NCBI GenBank assembly: GCA_021817825.1
Contig: JAKAFS010000012.1
Location: forward strand, 1-56,786
Reading direction: 5' to 3'
Length of the DNA stretch: 56,786 nt
Origin: Deltaproteobacteria bacterium
Lineage (GTDB): Bacteria; Desulfobacterota; Syntrophia; Syntrophales; UBA5619
Shown here: positions 8,441-17,435 of the stretch, piece after piece
Layout of the letters: each line of letters begins with the position of its first letter
Numbering within the stretch: the first letter of the stretch is position 1
Notes under the pieces: model-generated
The model's input: only the letters and a program-made list of their open reading frames with translations
What the model was told of the DNA's origin: nothing
Databases searched by the model: none
Made by a program: the position numbers and the translations under genes

Positions 8441-10336
8441 TTACAAGCTGCGCAATTGGTCAATGCCGTGTTGCTCGAGGATAGCCGCGAAATTGGTTTT
8501 GGCAACGTCATCTGCAAATGCGCCGTCGCGAAACACAAAAGTTGTCTCACCAGCCGGGGCAAGTTGTCTGTGCCACTCGATCATCCCAAGAGCTAAGGTC
8601 TCCACATCCGCCCTGCGAATCGCTTGGTGCGATAGACAGGCTAGAAGCGTTCCCGCACCTATGCTATAAATAGTATTCTCGGCAATGGATTTTTGTTCAA
8701 TGGGTACGCAAAGATCAAGGCCGAGTTTGATAAGGATCTCATAAAGAATGTCCTCTTCGGAACGGCCTTCCTTGATATGTTCAACATTCTCTAAAAGTGT
8801 ACTGACTAAGTTGTTGGGGTCGGGTTCCCATGCGCGAATGTTGGTCGTATCAAGCTTGAAAACGCGGAAACCACAGTCTCCTGCAAACATCGGGTTCTCT
8901 TTGCGAATCTTACTCCCGGCCTTGCGAAGTCGCTCCTTGGTCAATTCGGCGATATCAAGTGGTTTACCATATCGGTTGCAATATTCCGCCGCAGTTTTCT
9001 GTTCCCCATTTTCCATGCTTAGAGATTCAGGGAGCTGTACCAAGATATATCTGAGATTATCGCCCTCAAAGGTATTATGGGCAATGACCGCATGGCCGGT
9101 CGTTCCCGAACCGGCGAAGAAGTCGATTATAATGTCATTATTTCTCGCACCTGAAAGTATGATGAAATGCCTAATTAGGCTTGTTGGTTTGGGAGTATCG
9201 AATGGAACAATATCATCAAAAAGATCCTTGATTTCTTTTGCCGCGTCTCGCGTTGTTCCTACATCCTTACCAAATAGAATTGTTTCTGGTGCTCTTCCCT
9301 CAAGCTTATTAAGGTAGATTTTCCGAATGATGCGAGATTCATCAGCTGAAAATACGATCTCTCCCGACTGAATTTTAGATTCTACCGTCTCTTTACTCCA
9401 CCGCCAGCCATTCGGTGGAGGTTCAATTATTTTTCCTGATGGCGTGGCAATTTTATAAATGAGGTTTGGACGGTATAATGCATTGCGCACGTCCCCTGAT
9501 CTCCAGGGTCCGTTGGGGTCATTATCTGGATTAGAATAGTTCTTGTTATGTTCGTCTGTTCGATCTAAATTTGCCAATTCGAAATCCTCTCCTTTTTGGT
9601 AGCAGAGGACATAGTTGTGGTGTATAGAGAACGTACCCGAATAACCCTTCGGTTGAAGGCTATGCTGCCAAACGAGAGTCCCTCGATGATTTTCCTCGCC
9701 AAATATTTCATTACATAGAGTCAGGAGGGCGGCAATTTCATGGTCATCGATCGTGATAAAAATTACACCATCATTTCGAAGTAAATTCCTTGCCAGTTTT
9801 ATTCTCGGATACATCATATTGAGCCAGTCGGTGTGGTATCGGCCGGATGCCTCGGTGTTGGAGCTTATCTTCCTGCCGCCCTCCACCTGGCCGGTCAGTT
9901 CGAGATAATTCCTGATGTTATCCTGGAAATCGTCGGGATAAACGAAATCCTTGCCGGTGTTGTAGGGTGGGTCGATATAGATGAGCTTCACTTTCCCGGC
10001 ATAGGATTTCTGGAGGAGCTTTAGCACTTCGAGGTTGTCCCCCTCGATCATGAGATTCTGGGTGGTATCCCAGTCCACGCTGTCTTCCGGGCAGGGGCGA
10101 AGCGTGCCGGTGGAAGGGGTGAGGGCGAGTTGCCGGGCGCGGCGCTTGCCGTGCCAATTGAGGCCGTATTTCTCCTCACGATCGTCGAGTGTAGCGCCAA
10201 CAATCTGTTTCAGAACCTCAAAGTCGATCTTCCCCTCAACGACAATTTCTGGGAAAAGAGCCTTGAGATGTTCAATATTTCCTGCGATGATATCAGTGGA
10301 TCTCGATTCAGTATCGTTGGCTTGTACGGTTTCCAT
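8441..10336 (-). CDS. mod: Type III DNA methyltransferase, Mod subunit
   Basis: 631 aa N6-adenine methyltransferase of the beta class: catalytic motif IV DPPYNTG (~residues 122-128) comes before the SAM-binding motif FAGSGTTG (~406-413). The stretch between holds the target-recognition region. The N-terminus KYGLNWHGKRRARQLAL and WDTTQNLMIEGDNLEVLK are typical of Type III Mod. It methylates one adenine of a short non-palindromic site and gives Res its specificity. GAGGGG lies ahead of the ATG. It follows the DUF262 gene by 29 bases and precedes the PLD-nuclease gene by 16. No repeat tract of the phase-variable kind is visible in the gene. Confidence 0.93.
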   Translation of the reverse strand: METVQANDTESRSTDIIAGNIEHLKALFPEIVVEGKIDFEVLKQIVGATLDDREEKYGLNWHGKRRARQLALTPSTGTLRPCPEDSVDWDTTQNLMIEGDNLEVLKLLQKSYAGKVKLIYIDPPYNTGKDFVYPDDFQDNIRNYLELTGQVEGGRKISSNTEASGRYHTDWLNMMYPRIKLARNLLRNDGVIFITIDDHEIAALLTLCNEIFGEENHRGTLVWQHSLQPKGYSGTFSIHHNYVLCYQKGEDFELANLDRTDEHNKNYSNPDNDPNGPWRSGDVRNALYRPNLIYKIATPSGKIIEPPPNGWRWSKETVESKIQSGEIVFSADESRIIRKIYLNKLEGRAPETILFGKDVGTTRDAAKEIKDLFDDIVPFDTPKPTSLIRHFIILSGARNNDIIIDFFAGSGTTGHAVIAHNTFEGDNLRYILVQLPESLSMENGEQKTAAEYCNRYGKPLDIAELTKERLRKAGSKIRKENPMFAGDCGFRVFKLDTTNIRAWEPDPNNLVSTLLENVEHIKEGRSEEDILYEILIKLGLDLCVPIEQKSIAENTIYSIGAGTLLACLSHQAIRRADVETLALGMIEWHRQLAPAGETTFVFRDGAFADDVAKTNFAAILEQHGIDQLRSL

Positions 10337-10365
10337 GCTTATTCCCCTCTTTAATCTCTTCAGAA

Positions 10366-12030
10366 TCAGATGATCAACGTTTTGAATCGATCACGAATGA
10401 TCGTCTGCCGTGCTTTAATAAAGTCCTCATAGCGATCCATCTCCCAGAGTGTAGGGTCTTGGGGGATAAGATGGAGTTCTAAGTATTCTTTAGGTTTATT
10501 GATAAACCAGTCCTTCGGCAGTGTATCCCATTTGCCACCTGCACCATTTTCTTCTCGGGTGAGTAACATGCAGTTCGCTAGTTGATTTCGCGCATCTTCT
10601 CGATATTTCATCACTTGCCGGCCCGTTGCTGGGTTGATAACTTTGACTTGTTCCAACCGACTGCGGGGGAAAATATGGTCAACCTGAGGCAGATTGTTAT
10701 CATATGCTGGTACGTGCGTGAATGTTGGGTACCAGAGATTGAACAAGAGATGAATGGTCTTGGATCCATAACCCATCTGCCAGAATCGATCTTCGGTGAG
10801 TTCCAAGCTTCTTCCCTGCGAACGGATCACTGAAAATGCTTCTTCCAAATCAAATGACTTACTCTCCTTGATTGTCTTGACCAATGCATCAAGCAAGTTG
10901 TCAGATTGGCCGCTGAAGGCTCCCGCTAGTAACGAGCGCAAAAGATAAATATCAACATCTTTAGCATTTTTCCATGCACCCGTGAAATGATAGCGCAAAT
11001 AGATCAAGGGCATCAGAACTAAGTAAGACGGTAGTGCTTTGTCGCACTGGATATAGGTTTTACCGCGGACAAAATCTATTACATCCTTGATGGCAGCTGA
11101 AATATCTCCCCACTTTGCTTCTATGTCTTCACGCACACCCGGCTTGCGAAACTTGGAGACCTCATACCGCGCCCCCTGGCCGAGCAACAATAGGCATGTT
11201 TTCAAGACGAAATCACGATCGAAGGCAAAGCCATGTGCATTTAAACTGTTAAGTAAGTCTTCCATCTTATCGTCGGCGACGTCCCAGCTTGCACTCAGGA
11301 GCGAGAACAATAAGTCTGATTTACCAAGTTTAGTCCCGCCTGAATTGGCTCGAATAAAGACTTCGACGACGTCATCCTCTGTATAGAGCTCCGGGTTGTC
11401 AATGCTATCCAGTTCTTGATAGGTAACTGCTTCATCCATTTTGAAGGTACGATCAATAAGATTGAGATGATCGTCAAGTTTATTTAGCTCGGCTTCTGAG
11501 AGGGCACGCCCCGCTTCCTCTTTTAGGTGATCACGAATTTCCCTTTGTTTCCTTGTTGTGAAGACCAGATCCTTCAATTTTATCCATGGAAAAGTCGCTG
11601 TCGCAGGTGCAAGAAACTTGAAGCGGTACCTCGTGTCATCAGGTGCAGCGACATCACCACTTAGGATATCGAAATAGAGTTCCTTGCCTTCAAAGCTGCC
11701 ATTTAGTCCGATGAAAAGGCTTTGCAGACGCTGCTGCCCATCAAGAACAAGGCACTTTTTCTTGTCATCGTCGGGGACATAGAAATCACTCAGCCGGAGA
11801 GTATCTTTCCAATTTTCAATGAATTTTCGGTGTCGAATAGTGCTTTTTGTCTTCCATATTAGTAGAGTGCTTATAGGATATTCCCTGAGAATTGAGTCAA
11901 AAAGCCTACAAATCTGATCTTCACTCCAAACGAATGGTCGCTGGATATTCGGCAACCAGAAACCGCCTTCTTCCTCTGGGTTGTTGAGAAACCCGACAAT
12001 TTTTCTAATAGTTTGTTTTTGGTTTTGCAC
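10366..12030 (-). CDS. DUF262/DUF1524 (GmrSD-like) HNH protein
   Basis: 554 aa from a GTG start. The N-terminal DUF262 domain shows WLPNIQRPFVW and the signature LDGQQRLQSL (~residues 94-103), a ParB-like NTP-binding fold. The C-terminus is a DUF1524 HNH nuclease: QVDHIFPRS (~449) and NQLANCML (~485). Fused or paired DUF262-DUF1524 proteins of the GmrSD family cut modified (often glucosylated) phage DNA in an NTP-dependent way. An ATG at 12099 is in frame but overlaps the upstream gene by 53 bases and has no RBS; the GTG at 12030 has GGGAGGG eight bases ahead and leaves a 16-base gap. Within the Type III operon it may add a second, modification-dependent layer. Confidence 0.85.
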   Translation of the reverse strand: MQNQKQTIRKIVGFLNNPEEEGGFWLPNIQRPFVWSEDQICRLFDSILREYPISTLLIWKTKSTIRHRKFIENWKDTLRLSDFYVPDDDKKKCLVLDGQQRLQSLFIGLNGSFEGKELYFDILSGDVAAPDDTRYRFKFLAPATATFPWIKLKDLVFTTRKQREIRDHLKEEAGRALSEAELNKLDDHLNLIDRTFKMDEAVTYQELDSIDNPELYTEDDVVEVFIRANSGGTKLGKSDLLFSLLSASWDVADDKMEDLLNSLNAHGFAFDRDFVLKTCLLLLGQGARYEVSKFRKPGVREDIEAKWGDISAAIKDVIDFVRGKTYIQCDKALPSYLVLMPLIYLRYHFTGAWKNAKDVDIYLLRSLLAGAFSGQSDNLLDALVKTIKESKSFDLEEAFSVIRSQGRSLELTEDRFWQMGYGSKTIHLLFNLWYPTFTHVPAYDNNLPQVDHIFPRSRLEQVKVINPATGRQVMKYREDARNQLANCMLLTREENGAGGKWDTLPKDWFINKPKEYLELHLIPQDPTLWEMDRYEDFIKARQTIIRDRFKTLII

Positions 12031-12046
12031 GATGAGTCCCTCCCAT

Positions 12047-12796
12047 TCATAATCTATCTTTGGCAGAATCAAGTTCTGCCATGAGTCGTTTAATATCAAG
12101 ATTTACTTCAATGCGGCGGCTGATCTGCAATTCCCGATCTGCTTGAGTTCGAAGATACGCAATTTGACGCATCAGTTGACTATATTCCGCGAGCGCTTCG
12201 CGTCGGCTAATAGTATCTGCGATGCTATTAAATCTAATGAAACGGCCTGTTACTATAGCAGCCCGAAAGGCATCCAGACAGTCGATCCAGCCTTGATAGA
12301 GCTCCAGAAGATGAGTTCGTGGTTGCAACGCCACTGCCATACTGTCCATAAATGCTTTTGTGGAGGTGTGCTGAACCAACTCGGACAAAGTGATGGCATC
12401 GTCAAGCACCGTCTTTCCAGATTCGCCCTGTGACCAGCGCTTGTGGGCAAACGACAAGGTAACCCTGTCGTCTTGCTCGGCCACCAGCACCACGGGATAG
12501 GGGATCGCCCGGTGGATGAGCTCCATAAGCCGGTCCGCTTTCGCCTCCGGCCGCAGGGCGAGTGAGAGAACGGCGATTTCCAGGTATTCCCGGACTTCAT
12601 CGCAGTATTCCGGCACACCGGTCGTGGTTGGTTTCAGCGCTGCCAGCCAGAGCAGCTCTTCGATCCCCTCGTTGATGCGGCGTTTATCCGCGGCCGTAGG
12701 GGCGCCGTTTTCCACGAGCAGCGTCTTGGGCACGCGCCGGTCCACCCGTGCTTCCGGGGGAAGGTTGAGGGCGGCGATCAGGCTCTCGGCGTTCAC
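12047..12796 (-). CDS. DUF4391 family protein
   Basis: 249 aa. The opening LNLPPEARVDRRVPKTLLVENG and the block around ELLWLAALKPTTTGVP match the DUF4391 family, which is commonly encoded between a large helicase and methyltransferase/restriction genes. No catalytic motif is evident; the C-terminal ~60 residues are predicted helical and charged, as in a coiled coil. Its GTG start overlaps the helicase stop (GTGA), so translation is probably coupled, pointing to a stoichiometric partner of the helicase. The biochemical role of DUF4391 is not established to my knowledge. Confidence 0.7.
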   Translation of the reverse strand: MNAESLIAALNLPPEARVDRRVPKTLLVENGAPTAADKRRINEGIEELLWLAALKPTTTGVPEYCDEVREYLEIAVLSLALRPEAKADRLMELIHRAIPYPVVLVAEQDDRVTLSFAHKRWSQGESGKTVLDDAITLSELVQHTSTKAFMDSMAVALQPRTHLLELYQGWIDCLDAFRAAIVTGRFIRFNSIADTISRREALAEYSQLMRQIAYLRTQADRELQISRRIEVNLDIKRLMAELDSAKDRL

Positions 12797-15700
12797 GGAT
12801 TCACCATCATTGCTTCGGGAAGAATGACCAGGAACGCCACCACCTCGAAATCGTTCATGCCCGCAAACTCACCTCTGCCGGCGTGTGTTCCTCCCGGAGT
12901 GAATAGACTTGCGACGGCCCGCTCTTCCTTCTTGCCGACAATGGAGGCAACGGCGGCGGCAAGCAGTTTCTGAATGGCAGCCATGTTCTCCCCATGGCGG
13001 GTGCTCTTATCGAAACAGGTGCATGCCTCTGCATCGGGGTAGTCCCGTCCGATGGCGAGCTTCCTCAAACGATCCAAAATCTGCTTGGCCTGCGGGAAGG
13101 GCATCAGTGTGGACCCATCTTCACCGATATGGACCAAATAATGGGGCGAGAGGGGATAACCAGGCTCAATAGACTTGAGGGCAGCTTCTCCCTGGGCGCG
13201 CAGGCAGAAAATGACACCAGGCGCAATTGCCGCTTCTCCGTTGTCGTTTGCTGTGGTCACGGCGAAGGCACCAATAGGGAGCCGCTCCAGCTTGCATTGC
13301 TGATCCTTGAGGAATCCGGCAAGATCAATACGGAAATCGGTGAGCGTCATGTCGGTGATGGACACACCGCTGGAGAGGTCTTCGAGATCGATGACCGTAT
13401 CCTGGAGCTTGAGGAGCTGCTTGCGGCGGTATTCCAGATCATTCATCTGGTTGCCGGACTGGAGTTCGATCAGGTTCTCCTCGCCCGTGGCGGAGACATC
13501 CAGGAGCACCATGCGGCCGCTGACCCGCTGCTCCAGGTTGATGTATTCCTCCATCTCCATGTTGGGCCAGAAATTGACGAGCTGGATGCGGCGATTGGGG
13601 GAACCGATCCGGTCGATGCGGCCGAAGCGCTGAATGATGCGGACAGGATTCCAGTGGATGTCATAGTTGATGAGCCAGTCGCAATCCTGAAGATTCTGGC
13701 CTTCGGAGATACAGTCTGTAGCGATGAGCAGGTCCAGTTCACCCTCTCCGGCCAACTCGGCAGGGCGCTCTTTGCTCAGTGGAGCAAAGGCGGTCAATAT
13801 TGCGGCCAGGTCTTTGCGCAGGCCGGTGAAGGTTGTCTTGTTGCGGCCTGTGCCGGTGACCAGGGCGGTGTGAATGCCAAAGTTCTTAAGCGCCCATGGG
13901 GCGAGGTGTTCGTAAAGGTAATTCGCGGTGTCGGCAAAGGCGGTAAAGACGATAATTTTACGGTTGCCGGGATTGATGGGATTTTTGCACTTTTCCTCTA
14001 TCATCTGCCGGAGTGAGTGGAGCTTGGCGTCTCGGGCTGCCCCCACTTGTTTCGCTGCGGCATGGAGCGTTGCCAGGCGATTGCGATCCTCGATCAGATC
14101 CTGCTTCCATCGCACGAGATCTACATCGTGTAGCAAGACCTTGACTTTGCGCCCCACGAGCAGGGTTTCAAAAGCCAGGTCCTCAATATCGACGTCGGCG
14201 ATGTCCACCTCCTCTACCGCGTCGGCGCAGGCCTCGATCTTGGCCAGCGTTGCTTCCACATCTGCTATCTGGCGGCCGACAGTGAGTGCAAAAGAGGAGA
14301 CGGCGCTTTCCATCCGTTTGAGCACATTCACGCGCAAGAGGTGAACCAGACTCTCTTCACGATCCACCTGACGGAAGAAGCCCTCGCCTCCGCGAATCTC
14401 GGTGCTATATTTCGCGTCATAGGCCTCCTGCTTATGGGGTAACACATAACGCAGCGGTGCATAGGCCGCGAGGTTGAGGCGACGAATTTCATTGTTGATC
14501 TCGCGGATGGAGCGAAACTCCCCGGCACGATCCACGTCCGGCTTGATATTAATGGGTTTTAGCCTTTCCGGAAAGCTCCCCGTTTCAGCCGTGCCGTAGT
14601 ACTTTTGGATATGTTTGCGGGAACGGGCGATGGTCAGCAGATCAAGAAGCTGGAAATAGTCAAAACCCAGCATATCAACCAGTCCCCCCGGGGTGCGTTC
14701 ACTCTCCTCCAACGCCATCCACCGGTTGAATTGCTTTTGCGCCAGGCGTGTCGTGGCCTCAATGCTCGCAATGCCGTGGTCGAAGAGGGCCATGTCGTGC
14801 CCTTCGGTGACAAAGGCGATCTGGTTGCGCAGGTCTGCCAAACGGTTATTGACGGGTGTCGCGGACAACATGAGCACACGGGTTTTGACGCCCTCCCTGA
14901 TGATCCGCCTCATGAGCCGATCATAGCGTGTCTCGCGGTCGCGGTGCGTTGTCTTGTTGCGGAAATTATGGGATTCGTCGATGACGACCAGGTCGTAATT
15001 GCCCCAGTTTACATGGGCGAGATCGATATCGCCGGAAAATCCGCCGTCGCGAGAAAGATCTGTGTGGTTCAGGACATCATAATTGAGTCGGTCCGCCGAT
15101 AAGCTGTTGCGGAGGTCATTGGATTTGTAGAGCGTCCAGTTGTCGCGGAGCCGCTTGGGCGCCAATACCAGCACCCGATCGTTGCGAAGTTCGTAATACT
15201 TGATGATCGCCAGCGCTTCAAAGGTCTTGCCAAGCCCGACGCTGTCGGCGATGATGCAACCTCCGAATCGTTCGAGCTTTTCGATCGCCCCGACAACGCC
15301 ATCACGTTGGAATTTGAAAAGCTTTTTCCAGACTTTGGTGTCCTTGATCCCAGTCGCGGACTTTACGATTCTCTCTTCATCGAGTTCGTCCCCGCGTGTC
15401 TTGAAGAGCTGAAAAAGGATCTGATAATAGATCAGCGCGGCGGCCTGATGCTCGCCAATCTCTTGAAGCATCGCGAGCAGCCGCTCTTTGTCATCAAATG
15501 CCGGCAATGAACCCCACAGAGACTCATACCAAGCCGTAAAAAGCGCTGCCTCGTCGGAAGAATCAGTACACTGGATCAAACTGAATTGATTGCCCGGTGC
15601 CAGTCCCAACCCATCAGTGGTTAACGGACAGCTTCCCGTAATAGCAATATGTTGAGGCGCTTCCTGCTGCTTGACGAGATAGGCAGATTGGGGCAGAAGA

Positions 15701-16005
15701 TTTGCAGAATGCCGGACCTCAGCGTTTTCCCTTATCCATTTCGCGCATTCCCGGGCAAGCCAATGCGCCTGGAGTCGGTTCCGAGCTGGACGATCCGCGC
15801 TTGAACCAAGAAGCGTCAGATCATGGTCTACGGCCAGCGGTACGATCAGGCGTGTATGAATCTTTTTGTTTAAAAGGTCTCTCAGTTCGGAAAATGCGAA
15901 AAGGGAGAAAAAGGGGGTGGCGATATCGAGGGAGGTCCCGGGTTGAAGACTATGCCTCAATACGTCGATGACGCGATTTGTCGCAGTATTTTTGATCAGC
16001 TTCAT
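12793..16005 (-). CDS. SNF2/HepA-like helicase with N-terminal PLD-like domain
   Basis: 1070 aa. Residues ~1-190 form a PLD-like domain (LDIATPFFSLFAFSEL, ITGSCPLTTDGL), but the HxK catalytic lysine is not evident, so it is probably structural. The helicase core has Walker A SVGLGKT (~254), DESH (~340), LSATP (~379), a second RecA domain with IVFTAF and SEGQNLQ, and motif VI QRFGRIDRIG (~798). This PLD-SNF2 arrangement is frequent in restriction-linked and defence operons and could load or remodel the modification/restriction complex on DNA. A TTG 33 bases upstream is in frame, but the ATG at 16005 (MKLIKNTATNRVID) is the conserved-looking start. First gene of the operon. Confidence 0.85.
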   Translation of the reverse strand: MKLIKNTATNRVIDVLRHSLQPGTSLDIATPFFSLFAFSELRDLLNKKIHTRLIVPLAVDHDLTLLGSSADRPARNRLQAHWLARECAKWIRENAEVRHSANLLPQSAYLVKQQEAPQHIAITGSCPLTTDGLGLAPGNQFSLIQCTDSSDEAALFTAWYESLWGSLPAFDDKERLLAMLQEIGEHQAAALIYYQILFQLFKTRGDELDEERIVKSATGIKDTKVWKKLFKFQRDGVVGAIEKLERFGGCIIADSVGLGKTFEALAIIKYYELRNDRVLVLAPKRLRDNWTLYKSNDLRNSLSADRLNYDVLNHTDLSRDGGFSGDIDLAHVNWGNYDLVVIDESHNFRNKTTHRDRETRYDRLMRRIIREGVKTRVLMLSATPVNNRLADLRNQIAFVTEGHDMALFDHGIASIEATTRLAQKQFNRWMALEESERTPGGLVDMLGFDYFQLLDLLTIARSRKHIQKYYGTAETGSFPERLKPINIKPDVDRAGEFRSIREINNEIRRLNLAAYAPLRYVLPHKQEAYDAKYSTEIRGGEGFFRQVDREESLVHLLRVNVLKRMESAVSSFALTVGRQIADVEATLAKIEACADAVEEVDIADVDIEDLAFETLLVGRKVKVLLHDVDLVRWKQDLIEDRNRLATLHAAAKQVGAARDAKLHSLRQMIEEKCKNPINPGNRKIIVFTAFADTANYLYEHLAPWALKNFGIHTALVTGTGRNKTTFTGLRKDLAAILTAFAPLSKERPAELAGEGELDLLIATDCISEGQNLQDCDWLINYDIHWNPVRIIQRFGRIDRIGSPNRRIQLVNFWPNMEMEEYINLEQRVSGRMVLLDVSATGEENLIELQSGNQMNDLEYRRKQLLKLQDTVIDLEDLSSGVSITDMTLTDFRIDLAGFLKDQQCKLERLPIGAFAVTTANDNGEAAIAPGVIFCLRAQGEAALKSIEPGYPLSPHYLVHIGEDGSTLMPFPQAKQILDRLRKLAIGRDYPDAEACTCFDKSTRHGENMAAIQKLLAAAVASIVGKKEERAVASLFTPGGTHAGRGEFAGMNDFEVVAFLVILPEAMMVNP

Positions 16006-16380
16006 CTTGACATCCCGGGATTGATAACTTTGCAGCAATTGGAGTTGATGAGCAGACCTGTTAAGCTCCTGAAATCTGCACCTATTTCAGATAACTGATT
16101 ATAGTCGGTTCTTGCCCTCCCTCGATTTTCAAAATGTACGGCGTTACTATCACAAAATTGCAGAAATAGCACTAATTGATTAGGGTTTGGCCACTTAGGT
16201 GAGTGAGCATAGGCGTGACGATTGTGTCGGATGCCGGTAAATGCTGTGCTTCATAAGCGTAGTGCCGGAGGGTAGGCAAGGGCAGGACGAGATGCGGTGG
16301 CCGTTACATCCGTGCATTCTTCCTTTTCTGTCCCAGGGAAAATCGACGTTCTCTCTGTTCACGGCATAATTATTCTTGTT
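16006..16380. other. Intergenic region upstream of the defence operon
   Basis: About 375 bases without a convincing gene, between the operon's first gene and the 3' end of the thermonuclease gene. On the minus strand a TATAAT hexamer (16103-16098) lies about 93 bases before the helicase start; no good -35 is found at 16-18 bases from it, the closest being TTGAAA 23 bases away, so the promoter call is weak. A short fragment resembling the start of the large GC-rich repeat lies at 16271-16315. Confidence 0.5.
16271..16315 (+). repeat. Possible truncated copy of the 1.26-kb GC-rich repeat
   Basis: Bases 16271-16283 (GGTAGGCAAGGGC) equal 18795-18807, the very start of repeat copy A, and are followed by a GTGGCCGTTAC segment close to the GTGGCCGTCAC of copy B. 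Similarity fades after about 45 bases. It may be a 5'-truncated remnant or a chance match to a GC-rich motif. Confidence 0.35.
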
Positions 16381-16923
16381 TCAGCTCCCTATTCTGCGCC
16401 TGAATTGGGAGGGTCGCTCGTAGCGGTCGCCCTGGGTCCAGATCCCTTTCCCCTGGGTCTTGGCCTCCTTTTCGGCCTGGAGAAAGGGGGCGCGGTAGGG
16501 CTGTTTCAGATACTCCCCGTAGGCCTCGGCCATGCCGGCGCTGACCATCTCCAGGTTCACATTCCGTTCATTCAGCCAGATGATTGCGACCATGCGGCGG
16601 TAGCGGTCGATATCGCGGATCTCGACCCGGACTGTCTGGTGGCTGACCAGTGAGGTCAGATAGTCTCGGGCGTCATTGCCGAAGGGCTCTCCCGGGATCT
16701 TTCCTTTGGCAGTTTCGGGAGCATCTATGCCATAAAGGCGGACCTTTAGTTTGGTCCCCTCCGGGGTGACGGCCTGCACGGTGTCGCCATCCGTGATCTT
16801 GGTGATGGTGGCAGTGATGGTTCTGATGGGCGCGGCTTGGCTGGCCGTGGCACAGATGATCAGCAGGGCCACTAGGATGAGCAGCAGCAAACTTTTATGA
16901 TGACTGACGGCAACCTTCTTCAT
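16381..16923 (-). CDS. nuc: Secreted thermonuclease (SNase family)
   Basis: 180 aa. An N-terminal Lys-Lys start, hydrophobic helix LLLLILVALLII and ATASQA^AP form a Sec signal peptide. The mature part is a staphylococcal-nuclease fold: TDGDTV (D45, D47) and VRLYGIDAPET (R62, D67, E70) bind Ca2+ and phosphate, and the IDRYRR and KGIWTQGDR blocks follow. It would hydrolyse DNA or RNA in the periplasm or outside the cell. The ATG at 16923 overlaps the stop of the upstream gene (ATGA) and has GGAGAGG ahead; a longer in-frame start at 16983 lies inside that gene and is less likely. Confidence 0.88.
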   Translation of the reverse strand: MKKVAVSHHKSLLLLILVALLIICATASQAAPIRTITATITKITDGDTVQAVTPEGTKLKVRLYGIDAPETAKGKIPGEPFGNDARDYLTSLVSHQTVRVEIRDIDRYRRMVAIIWLNERNVNLEMVSAGMAEAYGEYLKQPYRAPFLQAEKEAKTQGKGIWTQGDRYERPSQFRRRIGS

Positions 16924-17243
16924 TTGAGAAGCCTCTCCAAATAGGCCAGTCGCTGCCTGTAAATCCTGATCTCTGCCAGACATTTCTCCCGCTCGGCGAG
17001 CTGTTCTCGCAGCGCTGGTAGATCCCGCTCAGCGACATGCTGATTGATAACCCTCATGCCCTCTCGCCGGACAAGGTAATGGTAGAGGTACACTTTCCCG
17101 AGGGCTTGTTTCCGGCGGACATTGAGGGCGCCCTTAGGAAGCTTATCGGCTTTCGCTTGCAGGGCCTGGAGTATCTCCCGGCTCCGCTGTTGCTCATCTG
17201 AGAGTAGACCATGGATGACCGGATCTGTCTTCGCTACTTTCAT
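16920..17243 (-). CDS. Small coiled-coil protein of unknown function
   Basis: 107 aa, Arg/Lys/Glu-rich. The N-terminal ~45 residues hold GLLSDEQQRSREILQALQAK; the middle VYLYHYLVRREGMRVINQHV looks like a small beta or helix-turn segment, and the rest (REQLAEREKCLAEIR to the end) is a heptad-rich coiled coil ending YLERLL. I do not recognise it with certainty; short proteins of this pattern occur near mobile genes. No cysteine pair, membrane segment or catalytic motif. Start: ATG at 17243 with only a weak RBS; its stop overlaps the thermonuclease ATG, so the two are translationally coupled. Confidence 0.6.
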   Translation of the reverse strand: MKVAKTDPVIHGLLSDEQQRSREILQALQAKADKLPKGALNVRRKQALGKVYLYHYLVRREGMRVINQHVAERDLPALREQLAEREKCLAEIRIYRQRLAYLERLLK

Positions 17244-17252
17244 AGCTATTAT

Positions 17253-17286
17253 CTACAAAATGTAGTGGAAATAGTCAAAGCTATTT
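17253..17286. promoter_or_regulatory. Two small inverted repeats in a divergent promoter region
   Basis: CTACA-AAA-TGTAG (17253-17265) and AAATAG-6 nt-CTATTT (17269-17286) lie between the divergent coiled-coil gene (start 17243) and the AlbA_2-type regulator (start 17436). They are plausible operator sites for that DNA-binding protein, but short enough to arise by chance. Confidence 0.35.
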
Positions 17287-17435
17287 TGGAAGGATTAAGA
17301 GAGGCAGGCACCTGCAGAGGGTGGAATTTCCCATGGCTATCTCGCCTATATACAAAGAAGCGAAAAAGCGATATTATCAGTAAAACAATGTGCTTTGCGT
17401 AACGCCCTGATACGACTGATAATGAGGGAGCAGAT

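Noticed and set aside
2055..16005. DISARM or BREX system.
   Set aside because: No DUF1998 (DrmB), no PglZ or BrxC-like gene; the methyltransferase and nuclease are plainly Type III Mod and Res.
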